Assembly: GCA_002633025.1 (NCBI GenBank)
Contig: NMRB01000169.1
Span: 339,129 to 403,128, forward strand
Origin: Notospermus geniculatus
Lineage: Eukaryota > Nemertea > Pilidiophora > Heteronemertea > Lineidae
Reading direction: 5' to 3'
Length of the DNA: 64,000 bases
Shown: one piece after another, positions 44,613 to 55,290 of the stretch
Layout: each line of letters opens with the position of its first letter
Numbering within the stretch: position 1 is the stretch's first letter
Notes under the pieces: generated by a model
What the model was told of the DNA's origin: nothing
The model's database searches: none
Seen by the model: only the letters and a program-made list of their open reading frames with translations
Translations under genes and position numbers: made by a program

Positions 44613-45750
44613 TAGCTCAGCTGACCAAAGGTCAGCGGAGCTATTCATATGACTAAATGGCTCAAAATGTCTGTGTGCGTGTGTGTGTCAGTCTGTTAAA
44701 CTGGCACATTTCGCTATCGTAAGGCCCAGGGGCATGAAACTTGGTGGAGTGGTAGGCCCTAGGCAGGGCTTGACACAGCACAGAAAAAAAATGCGATTTT
44801 ACCTACATTATGCCCTCCAGGGGACGTTTTCCGTAAAATGGAAAACTTCAATAACTTCTGAACTAATGACTGGATCATCTCCAAATTTTTATCATAGGTG
44901 TATCTAATGAGGGTACATAACATATATAACCAGAGTGAGGGAACTGGGCAAGAGGCTATGTTGTGTGTTGGCTGTGTTTGGGGGGGGGGGGCTGGGCTGT
45001 TTCCCTGGCTTCAGCGGACACCTTGATGTCCCTGAAGCCAGGGAAACAGTTATTAGTCTAGGCCATTATTGCTTTTATATGGGTAAAACCAGGTACTGCT
45101 ATTGTTACGGCAGTTTTTGATACATTTGGCATCAGGATTGCGAAGCAACGATCATTCCCATTCCACCCTGAACCAACCAGACGTGCAACGTCACCACGAC
45201 GTGCAACAGCAGTGACGTGCGCTACACCTCAACGGCAACGTGCGGTAGCGTTGCTATGATGCGCTTAGGGTAAATCCGCGACGTCATTGTGACGTCATCA
45301 ATTCATAAGTTTGGAATTAAATCTAAATTTACAAATAAACCGCTCGGCAAAGTGACTGATTTCATCATCGATACAACCTTTCCAGTCCTCCTTAATTCTC
45401 ATGCGAAGTTTCAGCGCTTAACTATGCCTTACAGGGTGTTTTTGGCATGCTGTTTGCCAGGATGGCTAATTTCTTATATAAGGCGAAATTCAGAGTCGGC
45501 CCACCTGTGACGTCAGCAGCTTCGCTATCTGGCCGCTGCGCGGCGTTCCGGGTCCTTTGCGTCGAGTTCGGCAACCGGGTCAGTGGCATAACCCGAAAAT
45601 CATCAAAGTGTTGTAACTCAGGAATGACTTGACCCAGAGTGCTCAAATTTGATGTGTGGCTCCCTCTAGATACTTTATTTGCACGTTAAGTTTCGGCCCG
45701 ATTGGACATCCAATATGGCCACCAGGCGGCATAATCCAAAAATCATAGTG
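44613..45750 (-). repeat. AGCTCACC-family repeat, copy C (degraded)
   Basis: Starts with the hairpin end TTTAGCTCAGCTGACC and later has TTCTGAACTAATGACTGGAT (44849) as in copy D, then unrelated sequence, then TGTAACTCAGGAATGACTTG and ATGGCCACCAGGCGGC at about 45605-45730. An insertion or deletion has removed the central units. Confidence 0.6.
44998..45049. repeat. Perfect 18-bp hairpin
   Basis: CTGTTTCCCTGGCTTCAG and CTGAAGCCAGGGAAACAG, loop 16 bases that can pair further (GGACA/TGTCC). Confidence 0.9.
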
Positions 45751-45821
45751 CTACCAGTAGGTGAATAATTCGTACACATACTTATCCTCTTTTCCCCTGT
45801 TGCAACCTCTTGAGTTAGCAG

Positions 45822-46205
45822 TGGTTTAAGGCGTGCTGCCCCTTGGTGCTGGCGATTGATGCCTTATGCGAGGGTCCGTGGGTTCGATTCTGGTAGGAAG
45901 CAAAGTCTTTCACCTTGGAAACCCGATTTCTATTTAATATTCTTTACTTGTATCTCCTTTATTTGTGACCCCTCGCGTGACATAAAACTGTTTGGGTTCG
46001 GAGATTGTTTGGACTGCTCGCAGGGTACTGATGGACGCCTCGCTTAAACATGGGCCATTGAACCATCTTTTTTTGAAGATGGGGATTTGGCCTAGTGGTT
46101 TAAGGCTTGCTGCCCCTTGGTGCTGGCGATTGATGCGAGGGTCCGTGGGTTCGATTCTGGTAGGAAGCAATGTCTTTCACCTTGGAAACCCGATTTCTAT
46201 TTAAT
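45822..46205 (+). repeat. Two tandem tRNA-like SINE copies
   Basis: GTGGTTTAAGGC(G/T)TGCTGCC with GTGGGTTCGATTCTGG occurs at 45822-45895 and again at 46090-46165, each followed by CTTTCACCTTGGAAACCCGA. The A box (CTAGTGGTTTAAGG), long variable region and B box resemble a class II (Leu/Ser) tRNA, which suggests the source. Not predicted to be functional tRNAs. Confidence 0.7.
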
Positions 46206-46413
46206 ATCCTTGAGATAGCAGGTCACAGTCAGCTGAGCGCAAGGCCCATGGGCCTCTTGTTGTTGCATAGTAGTTGGTGCTAAGAGCCGTTTATCAACAG
46301 ATGTGGAACATAACTTTATACTAGATAACATAGTTTTTTTAAATAATTTGCGAATCACTGTTGCCATTCTGGAGAACTGCCCATTTGCATGCATTCCGTC
46401 TTTCCATTTGCAG

Positions 46414-46421
46414 CCAAATGA
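46414..46421 (+). CDS. Possible terminal exon of the Ig receptor gene
   Basis: After exon 9 ends in phase 1, a plausible acceptor TTTCCATTTGCAG at 46401-46413 is followed by CC AAA TGA, which would add two residues (A, K) and stop. The pyrimidine-rich tract supports it, but such short reading gives no coding evidence and no AATAAA is seen close by. Another terminal exon elsewhere remains possible. Confidence 0.25.
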
Positions 46422-46614
46422 TAGCTGAACCCTCCTACATCAGTCTGAGACGTGACATGCCAAAATAACCGAGCAATGGACCCATACTCGACGTCGTGAA
46501 CGATGTCACAAGGTACATCACGTCAATCCATACCTGTGATACATCAAAGCCTGGTCTACACCGTGAAACGTCTTTGAATCATTTGAAAAACATCATGCAA
46601 CAGAATGTATTTAA

Positions 46615-47110
46615 TACCCCCATCACACTGAAGTCGTTCTCAAAACGTCCTGCCCCGTCCTAAAAAATCGTAAAACGGGCTAGAACGTGTACCCTTGGCC
46701 AAATAATGCTTCGATGTACTGGAGCACCCTTCCCGTCCATGAAGTTCGTAAAAAGACTGTAAAACGTTGCCACTACGTCCACTCCGTTCGCACACAGTTT
46801 GAGCCCGTTCGGCAAAATTTTCAAGAACGTACTGAGAACTAGCTCAGTGTGATGGGGGTATAAGGGCCTGCCACACTGAAGTAGTTCTCAAAACGTCCTG
46901 CCCCGTCCTAAAAAAATCGTAAAACGGGCTAGAACGTGTCCCCTTGGCCAGATAATGCTTCGATGTTCTGGAGCACCCTTCCCGTCCATGAAGTTCGTAA
47001 AAAGACTGGAAAAAGTTGCCACCAGGTCCACTCCGTTCGCACACAGTTTGAGCCCGTTCGGCAAAATTTTCAAGAACGTACTGAGAACTAGCTCAGTGTG
47101 ATTGGGGTAT
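46615..47110 (+). mobile_element. MITE family H, copies 3 and 4 in tandem
   Basis: Two head-to-tail copies of the element also found at 8441 and 9439: 46615-46860 (TACCCCCATCACACTGAAG to TCAGTGTGATGGGGGTA) and 46861-47110 (GGGCCTGCCACACTGAAG to CAGTGTGATTGGGGTA). They differ at several sites, so the dimer is not recent. Confidence 0.85.
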
Positions 47111-47112
47111 TA

Positions 47113-47302
47113 TAGTGGAACCTGTCAACATTGAACACTCACGGGGAATTTCAAAAGCGTTGATTGTAAGGAGGTGTTCAATGTACTAAGGGTCACCGTA
47201 CTAGGTGATCATTTACTGTCAGATCTGGCGGGGAATTTCAAAGTGTTCAATGTAGACAGTTTGTTCAAAGTACCAAGGTGTTCAATGTGACAGGTTCCAC
47301 TG
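47113..47302. mobile_element. Mariner-like MITE
   Basis: TAGTGGAACCTGTCAACATT and GTTCAATGTGACAGGTTCC with CACTG, flanked by TA. The interior repeats the phrase TTCAATGTA/GTGTTCAATG. Confidence 0.75.
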
Positions 47303-48090
47303 TACAATCAACTGTTTTACGTTGTTTGCTAAACAATTTGCAAAGCAATGACATGAGTTTCTTGAGTTTTGTCTTCAAAAAACTTTCTCATGTTTCTAAC
47401 AACGTGATGTTTCAACACACAATGTTTTTGAAATGTGACACGCTCTGGCAAGACGCGATGCATATCACTCTTATCTTGGCAGGTTGAGACCAATGTTTGT
47501 CAGTTTCAGTTGTCTGTCTATTATGAAATCTGAAAGAATCTATTTCTTCCATTCTTTCCTGGTGTCATCTCGGTTCGTTTAGGCTCACCTTCTGAACAAC
47601 ATGCATCTCTTTTCGCCGGAGCGAGTCACAAATGTTTCAGAGAAGTTTCACTAAAAGTATGTAGTGCTTTTTGGGCCACCCTCTATACATTAGTTCATAG
47701 ATTTTGTTAGCATAAATATTCAGGATGAGCGATTCAATAACATCAGTTTGTAACCGTACCAAACTCCACTTACCGGTAGAGATCCTATCGATACATACAT
47801 GTTGATGTGTTGATAGATCCAACTGTAAAATAAAGAAACATAAATTTGCAGATTTAATTATGCAAATGAAATCTTGTGATGTCGTTGGTGCAAGACATTC
47901 TGTAGACATGGTAGACAAACCACAGAGCACAATGCACTATGTCATGTAGGTATGGATGAGCCTGTGTTCAAACATAGTTGTACAAGGGATCGTGCATTAT
48001 AACAAAAATCTATTTTTGATTAAAATCATGACAATAAGGCTGCGAATACATAGAGGTACACGCTATATACGGATATGCCCCCCACAAAGA
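47303..48090. other. No feature recognised
   Basis: Unique-looking DNA between the Ig gene and its tandem copy. GGGCCACCCTCTATAC at 47674 is a fragment of a mariner-like end. Confidence 0.4.
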
Positions 48091-48535
48091 GTTCGCGACC
48101 GTGCCTTTGTTAAGCCTGCGGTGCGATCTGAACAAAGGATTGCAGCCTTCTTACCGCATCGCGCCGCAAGCAAGTGTGAACAGCTGTCCACTTGTGCGTA
48201 TTACGCTGCATTTTGACGCTTCGCCCATTATTTGGAAGCAGAGCGGCAGAAAATAACAAAAGATTTGACGCATCACGCAGCGCAAAACGCACAAGTGGAC
48301 CACGACCTTACGCTTAGTTCACACTGCAGGCGCGGTGCTCAACAATGGATTACAGCCTTCGCGTCGCACCGCAAGTGTCAATAGCAATAGACTTAACAGT
48401 GGAAACAATCAGGCGCGAATCGCACCGCGTCGCACCGCGCCGGCAGTCTGAACTACATGTAGGCTTTAACAATGGAAACAATCAGGCGCGATTCGCACCG
48501 CGTCGCATCGTGCCTGCAGTTTGAACTGGGCTTTA
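48091..48535. mobile_element. Cluster of diverged inverted-repeat MITEs
   Basis: GCGATCTGAACAAAGGATTGCAGCC and AACAATGGATTACAGCC, plus repeated CAATCAGGCGCGA(A/T)TCGCACCGCG near 48408 and 48479, are copies of short GC-rich elements. Boundaries uncertain. Confidence 0.5.
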
Positions 48536-48730
48536 GCTGGCGTGTCCGTGCAGCGTGTACCAATCTCGACGTATTCGCTGCCTTGGCGGTATTTCTGGCG
48601 AAGCCTTTAGATTATCAATGTATGTAATGTATGTAGCCCGAGGTGTGTATGCCAAGCGTAACCAGTAGTCTTGAACGTTAGTTGTGGTGTTGATATTTTT
48701 GGTGACTGGGGGAGGGGAATGTGGATGGTA

Positions 48731-48793
48731 GTCAGCTGCCCTGCATTCAGAGAGACTTTAGTGAAAAGTCTCTCTGAATGCAGGGCAGCTGAC
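48731..48793. repeat. Perfect 29-bp hairpin
   Basis: GTCAGCTGCCCTGCATTCAG and nine more bases pair perfectly with the right arm across a loop AGTGA. Size and perfection are those of a tiny MITE or a small-RNA precursor. Confidence 0.95.
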
Positions 48794-48933
48794 AGGGACT
48801 GTGGTTATAAGTATTTATTAGCAAATGCAGATTTGTAGGGAAAGGGAAGGGCTGGGGAGATATTCATCCTGCGACAAAACGTTTTCAGCAAAAAAAATAA
48901 ACAGAGAAACTGACACGTGAAAAAAATAAAAAT

Positions 48934-49003
48934 TCCCATCGCAGGGTTCGAACCCGGCGCCCCGGATTCAGAGCCGGACGCTCTACCGATGCGCCAGCCG
49001 GCC
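48934..49003 (-). repeat. tRNA-like SINE head or tRNA pseudogene
   Basis: On the - strand, GCTGGCGCATCGGTAGAGC (box A) and GGGTTCGAACCC (box B) with an anticodon-like stem CCGG-CTCTGAA-TCCGG, reading CTG as the anticodon. The acceptor halves do not pair (GGCCGGC versus GATGGGA). T-rich runs follow. Confidence 0.65.
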
Positions 49004-49600
49004 ACGTCATGACGGTAGCTCCTCAATAAATGTTTATAAACATATCCCAGCTACTCAACATATTTTTATGTTAATTAAAAATGACGTTGCAAATCAGAAT
49101 AATCTTCCAAAAATCGCATTTTACAACATCCACAGAGCAAGTCCCCAGCAAATCTGTCAGCGTATCACTACATAATGTACCCATCTACGTTCACAGTCAC
49201 TAAAAACGTGAACCAACCGTCCGGTATATTCCATCTGGACATTAGGTGCATATTTCCTATGAGTCCAGTTCTATTGATTGACCCGTGACAAGTCTTTGGC
49301 TAGCTTCGCTGTTGGCCGCTACGCGGCGCGTTGGGCCCTTGCGTCGAGNGCGTAACATGAGTTTTGATACAATTCTATTGTATTAAGGATGAAACTGTAG
49401 AAGATATTGCAGTTTAAGCTTAGTTTAGTTTTTTTGCAATAGCACCACAGAGTCTGCATATGGCTGTTCTTACATAGGTGCTCATCACTCGTCATCTGTT
49501 ATTTTACGAATTGTCCGAAACCTGAAGAATAAACATTGCATTAGATTAACTGTTTACCTAGACGTTCGTTTTCTGATTTTGATTTGAAATGAAAATTTTC
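49004..49600. other. No feature recognised, one ambiguous base at 49350
   Basis: GGCCGCTACGCGGCGCGTTG near 49313 is related to GGCCGCTGCGCGGCGTTCCG at 45530. The rest is unrecognised. Confidence 0.4.
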
Positions 49601-49768
49601 ATATACAAGGGAACGTCGTCTCCAATTCTCGCAAATTTTCGACCCCAACCGGGATCTTCCTCAGGCACTTTAAGACACCTGTTGGGGTCGAAAAGTTGCG
49701 AGAATTGAGTCGACGTCTCCTTGTATATCATTTTGTGTGTCGTTGTCTGTGCTTTTCGTTGGATATCT
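49601..49768 (-). mobile_element. Short Penelope-like element with hammerhead-like core
   Basis: AAATGAAAATTTTC flanks both sides (49587-49600, 49769-49782), a 14-bp duplication. The arms ATATACAAGGGAACGTCGTC and GACGTCTCCTTGTATAT are inverted, and the right tail (ATCATTTTGTGTGTC, TGTGCTTTTC) matches in reverse the left end of the Penelope-like element at 58399. On the - strand CCTGAGGA, a stem GATCCC/GGGGTC and GAAAA form a hammerhead-like core. Confidence 0.7.
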
Positions 49769-49782
49769 AAATGAAAATTTTC

Positions 49783-50624
49783 GCGTGCGAAATAAGAAGT
49801 GAGAAGAGCATTTCTATTTGACGACGGCCTAAGATTAGATTAGCAGGTTATATTGAAACCAGCAGTCCATCACGTTTTTGCCGAATTAACAGGGAAAACA
49901 TGTCCGCATGTCATGAGCCAGGAACACCAGTATCCTCGCGTTTCCGCAATGTCCATGTCAGAATCATTCTACTACTTGACGGCTTTCACGAACAATCTTA
50001 CAATATTCCCACCCTAATAACATCAACCGTTGAGAGTGAAGTGACACCACATGGACGTCTGGACTCAGAAAATTTTTGACTCGACTGGTGATCACTACCA
50101 CCGGGTAAACGGGGGTCCGCTGGATGTCTCGTAAGTATCAGGGCAAACAAATCGGCACTCCGAATTATGGCTATCAGCTATGTGGCACAATTCCAGCAAA
50201 AATGTCATCGTGCTGACGAGGTGGTGTACAGTTGACTAAGCTGCGTGGCTTGAGGGTGGTACTGCTGCCACGTGAACACGGGATATAATCAAGGTCCGAA
50301 TCTCAGATGTGAGAGGCACCGATGTTTTCATTGCATTTTGTCAGATTTTTTCCTTTTATGCCACTGACACAAACACATGTAATCAACAATATAGAGCAAG
50401 ATGTCTTATACAAATTCATAATTCCCATTCAACTCGACAACGAGGGTCCCATCGGTCATCCTCCCTGGCTGATGTTAACTGAGCAAGAGGTCGGTGATGC
50501 GATTCATTTTTTCCCGGAAAATCTGAATTTGCTGGTTGGACCTATTTTCTGTATTCAAATTATGTTTTGTTTTACAGACCTGAACCGCAGCCATAGCAGG
50601 TCAGACGTCTAAACAATCAGAACT
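49783..50624. other. Upstream region of the second leader exon
   Basis: No exon recognised. ACATCTGAGATTCGG-like words near 50295-50340 resemble a degenerate copy of the tRNA-derived SINE at 29310. TTCAGACCTGAACCGCAGCC precedes the start. Confidence 0.4.
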
Positions 50625-50700
50625 ATGGCCAACGTGTTGCCAGTAGGTATATATTTCTTGGTGACATTCATGACGTTAGTGTCTCCAGTCCATCTCCTTG
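50625..50700 (+). CDS. Paralogous signal-peptide exon of a second Ig receptor gene
   Basis: ATG at 50625 (AACTATGGCC, as in exon 1 at 11198) opens 25 codons plus one base: MANVLPVGIYFLVTFMTLVS and five more residues. It aligns with the first leader at V-x-VTxMTLVS-x-VHL. The donor G|GTAAGTCTAACTTCA matches exon 1 for 15 bases and the intron continues alike (GTTACTGTTCA). This is the first exon of a tandem duplicate. No Ig-domain exon appears in the remaining 13 kb, so its first intron is long, the gene is interrupted by mobile DNA, or the copy is a solo leader. Confidence 0.75.
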
Positions 50701-51839
50701 GTAAGTCTAACTTCACGTCTTGTGTTACTGTTCAACAGATTAGTCCAGGATTAAATATGATTTGACCTAGAACAAATTGCAACATAATTTCTTTTTGCTT
50801 TATATGGTTTAGTATACCCCGCCAAACATCACATAAAAAGTCACTTCAACTCCGACCCCCCCCCCCCCGAAGTGCCCACAATTGGTATTTATTTGAGATC
50901 CTACATTTATAGGTGAAGGGATACCTAACAGATCGACACAGGCCTACCGGCGGTCTCAGAACTAAATTTATTGGCAGGCCATAACAATAGCGTATTCATC
51001 GACTCCGGTGGAATTCCCCACTTTTTCTGTGGTTTTCGGTTTTGTTTTGCACTTACTTGCTCCACGACTTTTATAACCGTTTTAATTGATAGTAAACTTA
51101 GTCCTCCAGGTGCCAAAAGAGAGATTTTGGTGATATCAGAGTGAAATCTTGACCTATTCAAAATAATGTGAATCGGGGCATTTTAGATCTTAATTAGTTT
51201 ATAAGGGGTAACTGAAATAATTATTTTGAGAAAGCTCTCTATAGGCACCTGGTGCACATCAGAGATTCCAACCCAGGCAAACATTTTGCGGACCAGAACT
51301 TTTGAACCCTTTGTGCCGAGGTTTCATGGTTGCCTTCCAACACTGTCAGTCGGCATAAGCACTTCAACATACGCAAGAGGCCGAGATGTGAATTATTTCA
51401 GAGGTTTGTCATTGGCTAAAACGAGCGGATGCTTGGAATACTCTATTAATCATCTGACAACTATTTATTATAATGCGTAAGCATGAGGTATTGCTACATG
51501 TAGATGAGCTGACATGACCAAATATGAACACAAATCAAATGACGTGTTTTTTTTCTCTAGAGCCAGGAATGTAGTGATTTATTAACTACAGGTATCAAAG
51601 CAAATATTACGAGCAGGGAAACAAAGTAGTTTATACGGTGGCTGATGAAGGCCATCATATTTGTAAGGCAATCATTTATCTTGTTTATAAGTCGGGCGCC
51701 CGAGTTATAAGTCGGGCGCCTGACTTAGGACCAGCCACCGTACGGTTTAAGATATCCAGAATTAGACATGTTAAACTTTCAAAATCTTACTAAGATGTTT
51801 CTTATACGATTCGTAAACTATTTTTCTTAGTACAATTTT
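50701..51839 (+). other. Intron 1 of the second gene, 5' part
   Basis: A C-run (CCCCCCCCCC near 50860) and a small direct repeat (AGTTATAAGTCGGGCGCC twice near 51689). No exon recognised. Confidence 0.4.
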
Positions 51840-52905
51840 TAGCTCACTGGGGTGAGCTATTACGATGGTGCAGCATCCGTCGTCCGTCGTCGTTGTCCAT
51901 TAGCAGGGCACGTTTCGTAACCGCTGCAGCTATTGATCTGAAACTTGGTACATATATACCCCTAGGTCAGATGACCCACGACACCAAGTTTCGGTCCCAT
52001 TCGACTCTCAGTTTGGCCACCAGGTGGCGGAAACCAAAAACACAAAAAGTGCAATAACTCCTGAACTAATGACTAGATCATCTCCAAATTTTTATCATAG
52101 GTGTAGCTAATAAGGTTACAAAACATACATAACGGCTTTTTGATTTGACCTACTTTTCAAGGTCACAGAGGTCAGAGCTCGACAAAAGTGACGAACCTGC
52201 CACAGTGTGTCATTATTTCATCGAGCAACTTCATGTCTTGCACAAACATGCATTGGAGGGGTACCTTAAAAAATACCAAGTTTCGGCCCGATTGGACATT
52301 CAATATGGCGCCAGGTGGCGTAACCTGAAAATCAAGTAAGTGCTATTACTCAGGAACGGCTTGTCGCAGAGTGCTCAAATTTGATATTTACCTCCATCCA
52401 GATGACCTTTACATGCATGTCAAATTTCGGCCTGATTTGACTTCAAATATGGCCACCAGGTGGCATAACCCAAAAATCATAAAAGTGCTGTAACTCAGGA
52501 ACGCCTTAACCCAAAGCGCTCCAATGTGCTATGTGGCCCTCTGCAGATGACCTTTATGTCCATGTGAAGTTTCGGTACGATCGAACATCCAATATGGCCG
52601 CCAGGTGGCGTAACCCGAAAATCATCAAAGTGCTGTAACTCAGGAACGACTTGACCCAAAGCGCTCCAATGTGCTATGTGGTCCCCTGCAGACTGATCAC
52701 CTTTATGTGCATGTGAAGTTCCAGCCCGATCGGATATCCAAAATGGCTGCTAGGTGGCATAACCCAAAAATCATCAGTCTTTTCTGGGAATGACTTGACC
52801 CAGACAATGCCAGATTGCTCATAATTGATATGTACCTCCCTGTGTCATTGGACTAGTATGTCTAACCCAGTGAGCAGATGGTCCATGGACCATTTCATTC
52901 TTATA
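51840..52905 (-). repeat. AGCTCACC-family repeat, copy D
   Basis: Reads in reverse from the hairpin TTTAGCTCACTGGGGTGAGCT to GGTCCATGGACCATTTCATT. CTCF-like cores lie at 52015 (GGCCACCAGGTGG), 52307 (GGCGCCAGGTGGCG), 52451 (GGCCACCAGGTGGC) and 52596 (GGCCGCCAGGTGGCG), 144-145 bp apart for the last three. The nuclear-receptor block TTTTCAAGGTCACAGAGGTC lies near 52153. Unlike copy B it has an uninterrupted TTAA target. Confidence 0.8.
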
Positions 52906-53307
52906 AGATTCTTGTAAGAAAAATTATAAAAATCTGACTAATCCGAACAACAGTAATGAGTTAAAAAAAGACACAATTGGTCGAATTTTCGTTAACAGTG
53001 CTCGTAGTAGAATTCTTTCTTTCGTGTTTGAAGTTTTAGAAATATTGGCGGAAAGGGGATGTTCAGTTAACGACTCCAGTATCACCCAACGTCTCCTTTG
53101 TGAACAACTCCAAATCACTGCTAAACGTCGCTGTTTTGCTGAAGAACATCTTTGTTTGCTAAAAGCACGTCTGATTTTGTAACCTACGTCTGTTTTGTCA
53201 ACGTCTACTTTTTGCGGGTATAACCGCCCATAGGCAATGTTTTGGTCACGTGATTTTGTTTGCTCACGTGAATGCTGCGATAGTTTTCAAAATATTGCAA
53301 TGGTTTC
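52906..53307. other. No feature recognised
   Basis: Contains CCAACGTCTCCTTTGTGAAC and following words that match 21649 and 29642 in part, so some repeat is present. No coding evidence. Confidence 0.4.
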
Positions 53308-55021
53308 ACCTCTGTGAGGTGAGCTTCTCCCATGGTGTGTCGTCCGTCGCCGTTAACAGGGGTGGCACGTTTCTAAACCGCTTGGGTTACAAACTTGAAA
53401 TTTGGCGTACAGGTACCCTATGGTAAAAACTATCTCTGGACCGAAACTTAGCGCTGCTGCTTGTACACTCTGGCCTGTAGGGGGCGCTTTGTGAAAACCT
53501 TCTTTCGGCCGTATCTCCTGAACGCTGTTAGCCAGAACCACGAAACTTTTATGGTAGGTTCCTCTGATGAGACTTCATCACATAAATCCCGGGTTTTGAT
53601 TTGACCTACTTTTCAAGGTCACAGAGGTCAAAGTTCAAAATTCACTCTTTGGTGGCACATTTCATGGCTATTTGACATAGATTGTTGTCGTTTGGTGTAA
53701 AGATATATCTTGGCACCCATCCTGGAACTCCACGTGTATTGGCTACGTCATAAAGACTACGCCACTACCCCTGGAAGCTTTCGCATGAATTTCTGTATTG
53801 ACCCACATCGAGAAATCAATGTACCAATCAGAGCCCTCCTGAGATTTAACCGTTAACCTCGCATTCAGGTTTTTGCATGATACCAACGAACTCTTCAGTA
53901 CTACAATCTACTTGCGTAGGAACTAGGAACGAGGTAACAGAAAACAACATGGCGAATGCTGCAGCATGAGATCGAGCGATTCGCGATTTCAAGGCCTGAT
54001 TTTCCGGATTCAGAGTTCGAATCTGCTGCAACGACAGGCATTGGATACTTTTATTGATGGGAAGAAAGTACTCGTGAGTACAAAAATGGGAAGCAGCCAG
54101 TGAATTGTACCAGTCGGGGCTAATTGTCAGCCCACGTGTACTTGCCAAGCCGTGAATTTCATTAGTACATGTATAGCTCTTCCATCGATTAGTCGTGCTG
54201 GGATGTCCTGGTATACGGGATTTCTTCCAATTAATGGTTAAAAATAATGATTAAGTAGCAGTTCCGAAATGATGAGATAAGTCAATAAACACTGAAACGA
54301 CATATCCATTTGAAATAAAAGCACTAAATGTGATGGTACCAAATGCGCATTGAACGGAGGGGTGGTAACAGAACAGCCAGTGAAATACAGGTGATGACTG
54401 CGAAAGATGCCAAGGGTTTGTGCGAGCGTAGTCGGAGGGCGGAGCGATGTCACAACCCTTGGTAGCCAAGATGCTTGGCACCCTGCACGAATGCACCAAA
54501 TTTCAACCCAATCGGACTTCAAATATGGCCGCCAGGAAGCCATCTTGAAAAATGGACTTTGACCCACATTTTATAAATAGGAGTAGGTGGGATGTTTTAA
54601 CGTTTTCAAAATATGTATCTAGGTACCATATAAATATATAAATATATGGTAAATTTCAGGCAGATTCGACGTCAAATATGGCCGCCAGGGGGCCATCTTG
54701 AAAAATGGACTTCGACCCACACCTCATGCATGTATATAGTGGTAGCTAGGATGCTTTAACCGTGCCTAAATATGTGTCTTGGTACCGTCTACTTATATGC
54801 CAAATTTGGGTTCGATTGGACTTCAACATGGCTGCCAGGCGACCATCTTGAAAAATTGACTTTGGCCATATCTCATCGGTAGTAAATGTTACGATGTTTC
54901 AATGTTGTCTAAATATCTATGCAGGTATCCTGTACATTCCTGCTGAAATTTCAGTCCCAACGAACGTTACGTGTGGCCATCTTGAAAAGGAGAATTTTTG
55001 ACATCTGTGACCTTGACAGGA
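53308..55021 (-). repeat. AGCTCACC-family repeat, copy E, split by a Mutator-like element
   Basis: Reverse orientation: ACCTCTGTGAGGTGAGCTTC at the left; TACAGGTACCCTATGGTAAA and TGTAGGGGGCGCTTTGTGAA as in copy A; then, after the insertion at 53718-54473, ATGGCCGCCAGGAAGCC, ATGGCCGCCAGGGGGCCATC and ATGGCTGCCAGGCGACC. It stops at ACATCTGTGACCTTGACAGG near 55020, where the coding relic begins. Confidence 0.75.
53718..54473. mobile_element. Mutator-like element with 9-bp duplication
   Basis: Begins CATCCTGG and ends GGTAGCCAAGATG, flanked by CTTGGCACC on both sides (53709-53717 and 54474-54482). Terminal words GGTTTGTGCGAGCGTAGTCG and GGCGGAGCGATGTCACAACC are shared with the partial copy at 40635 and, loosely, the element at 60601. 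The two ends are poorly inverted beyond 10 bp. No transposase is seen. Confidence 0.75.
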
Positions 55022-55288
55022 AAGTACAGTGTACACATATGCATATTGAGAAGTATCGGGAGGAATGCTTCTTCTAATCTTTTTATATCCTTTACACCGC
55101 TGACGATCACTTTCCCACTTGGAATCACCGCTGGAAATAGCTCAGGCTCGTACAATGTTTCGGGGTGCATTTGGCAGAAATCCTCCAGTTTGATGCGCTG
55201 TCCCAAGCTGTATGTGATTGTCATTGTCTGTAGAGAAATCCGTCTCAATTTGACATCATATCCTAAGCCTTGTAGCACCCGGGCATAA
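55022..55288 (-). pseudogene. TBP-like segment (core-domain signature YEPELFP)
   Basis: Read on the - strand, this lies in the open frame 54967-55320. Before it ends in repeat sequence the protein shows YYARVLQGLGYDVKL, comparable to the helix of the first TBP lobe (YARVVQKLGF), then SLGQRIKLEDF and TLYEPELFPAVI, the most conserved TBP stretch, then SGKVIVSGVK and EEAFLPIL. Relative to cellular TBP, about ten residues between PAVI and SGK are missing, where a DNA-contacting strand should lie. TBP recognises TATA boxes and is used by eukaryotes, archaea and several large DNA viruses. No intact start or first lobe remains, so the piece is not functional TBP. Origin undetermined. Confidence 0.65.
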
Positions 55289-55290
55289 TA

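Noticed and set aside
48934-49003. Functional tRNA-Gln(CTG) gene
   Set aside because: Boxes A and B are good but the acceptor stem halves do not pair.
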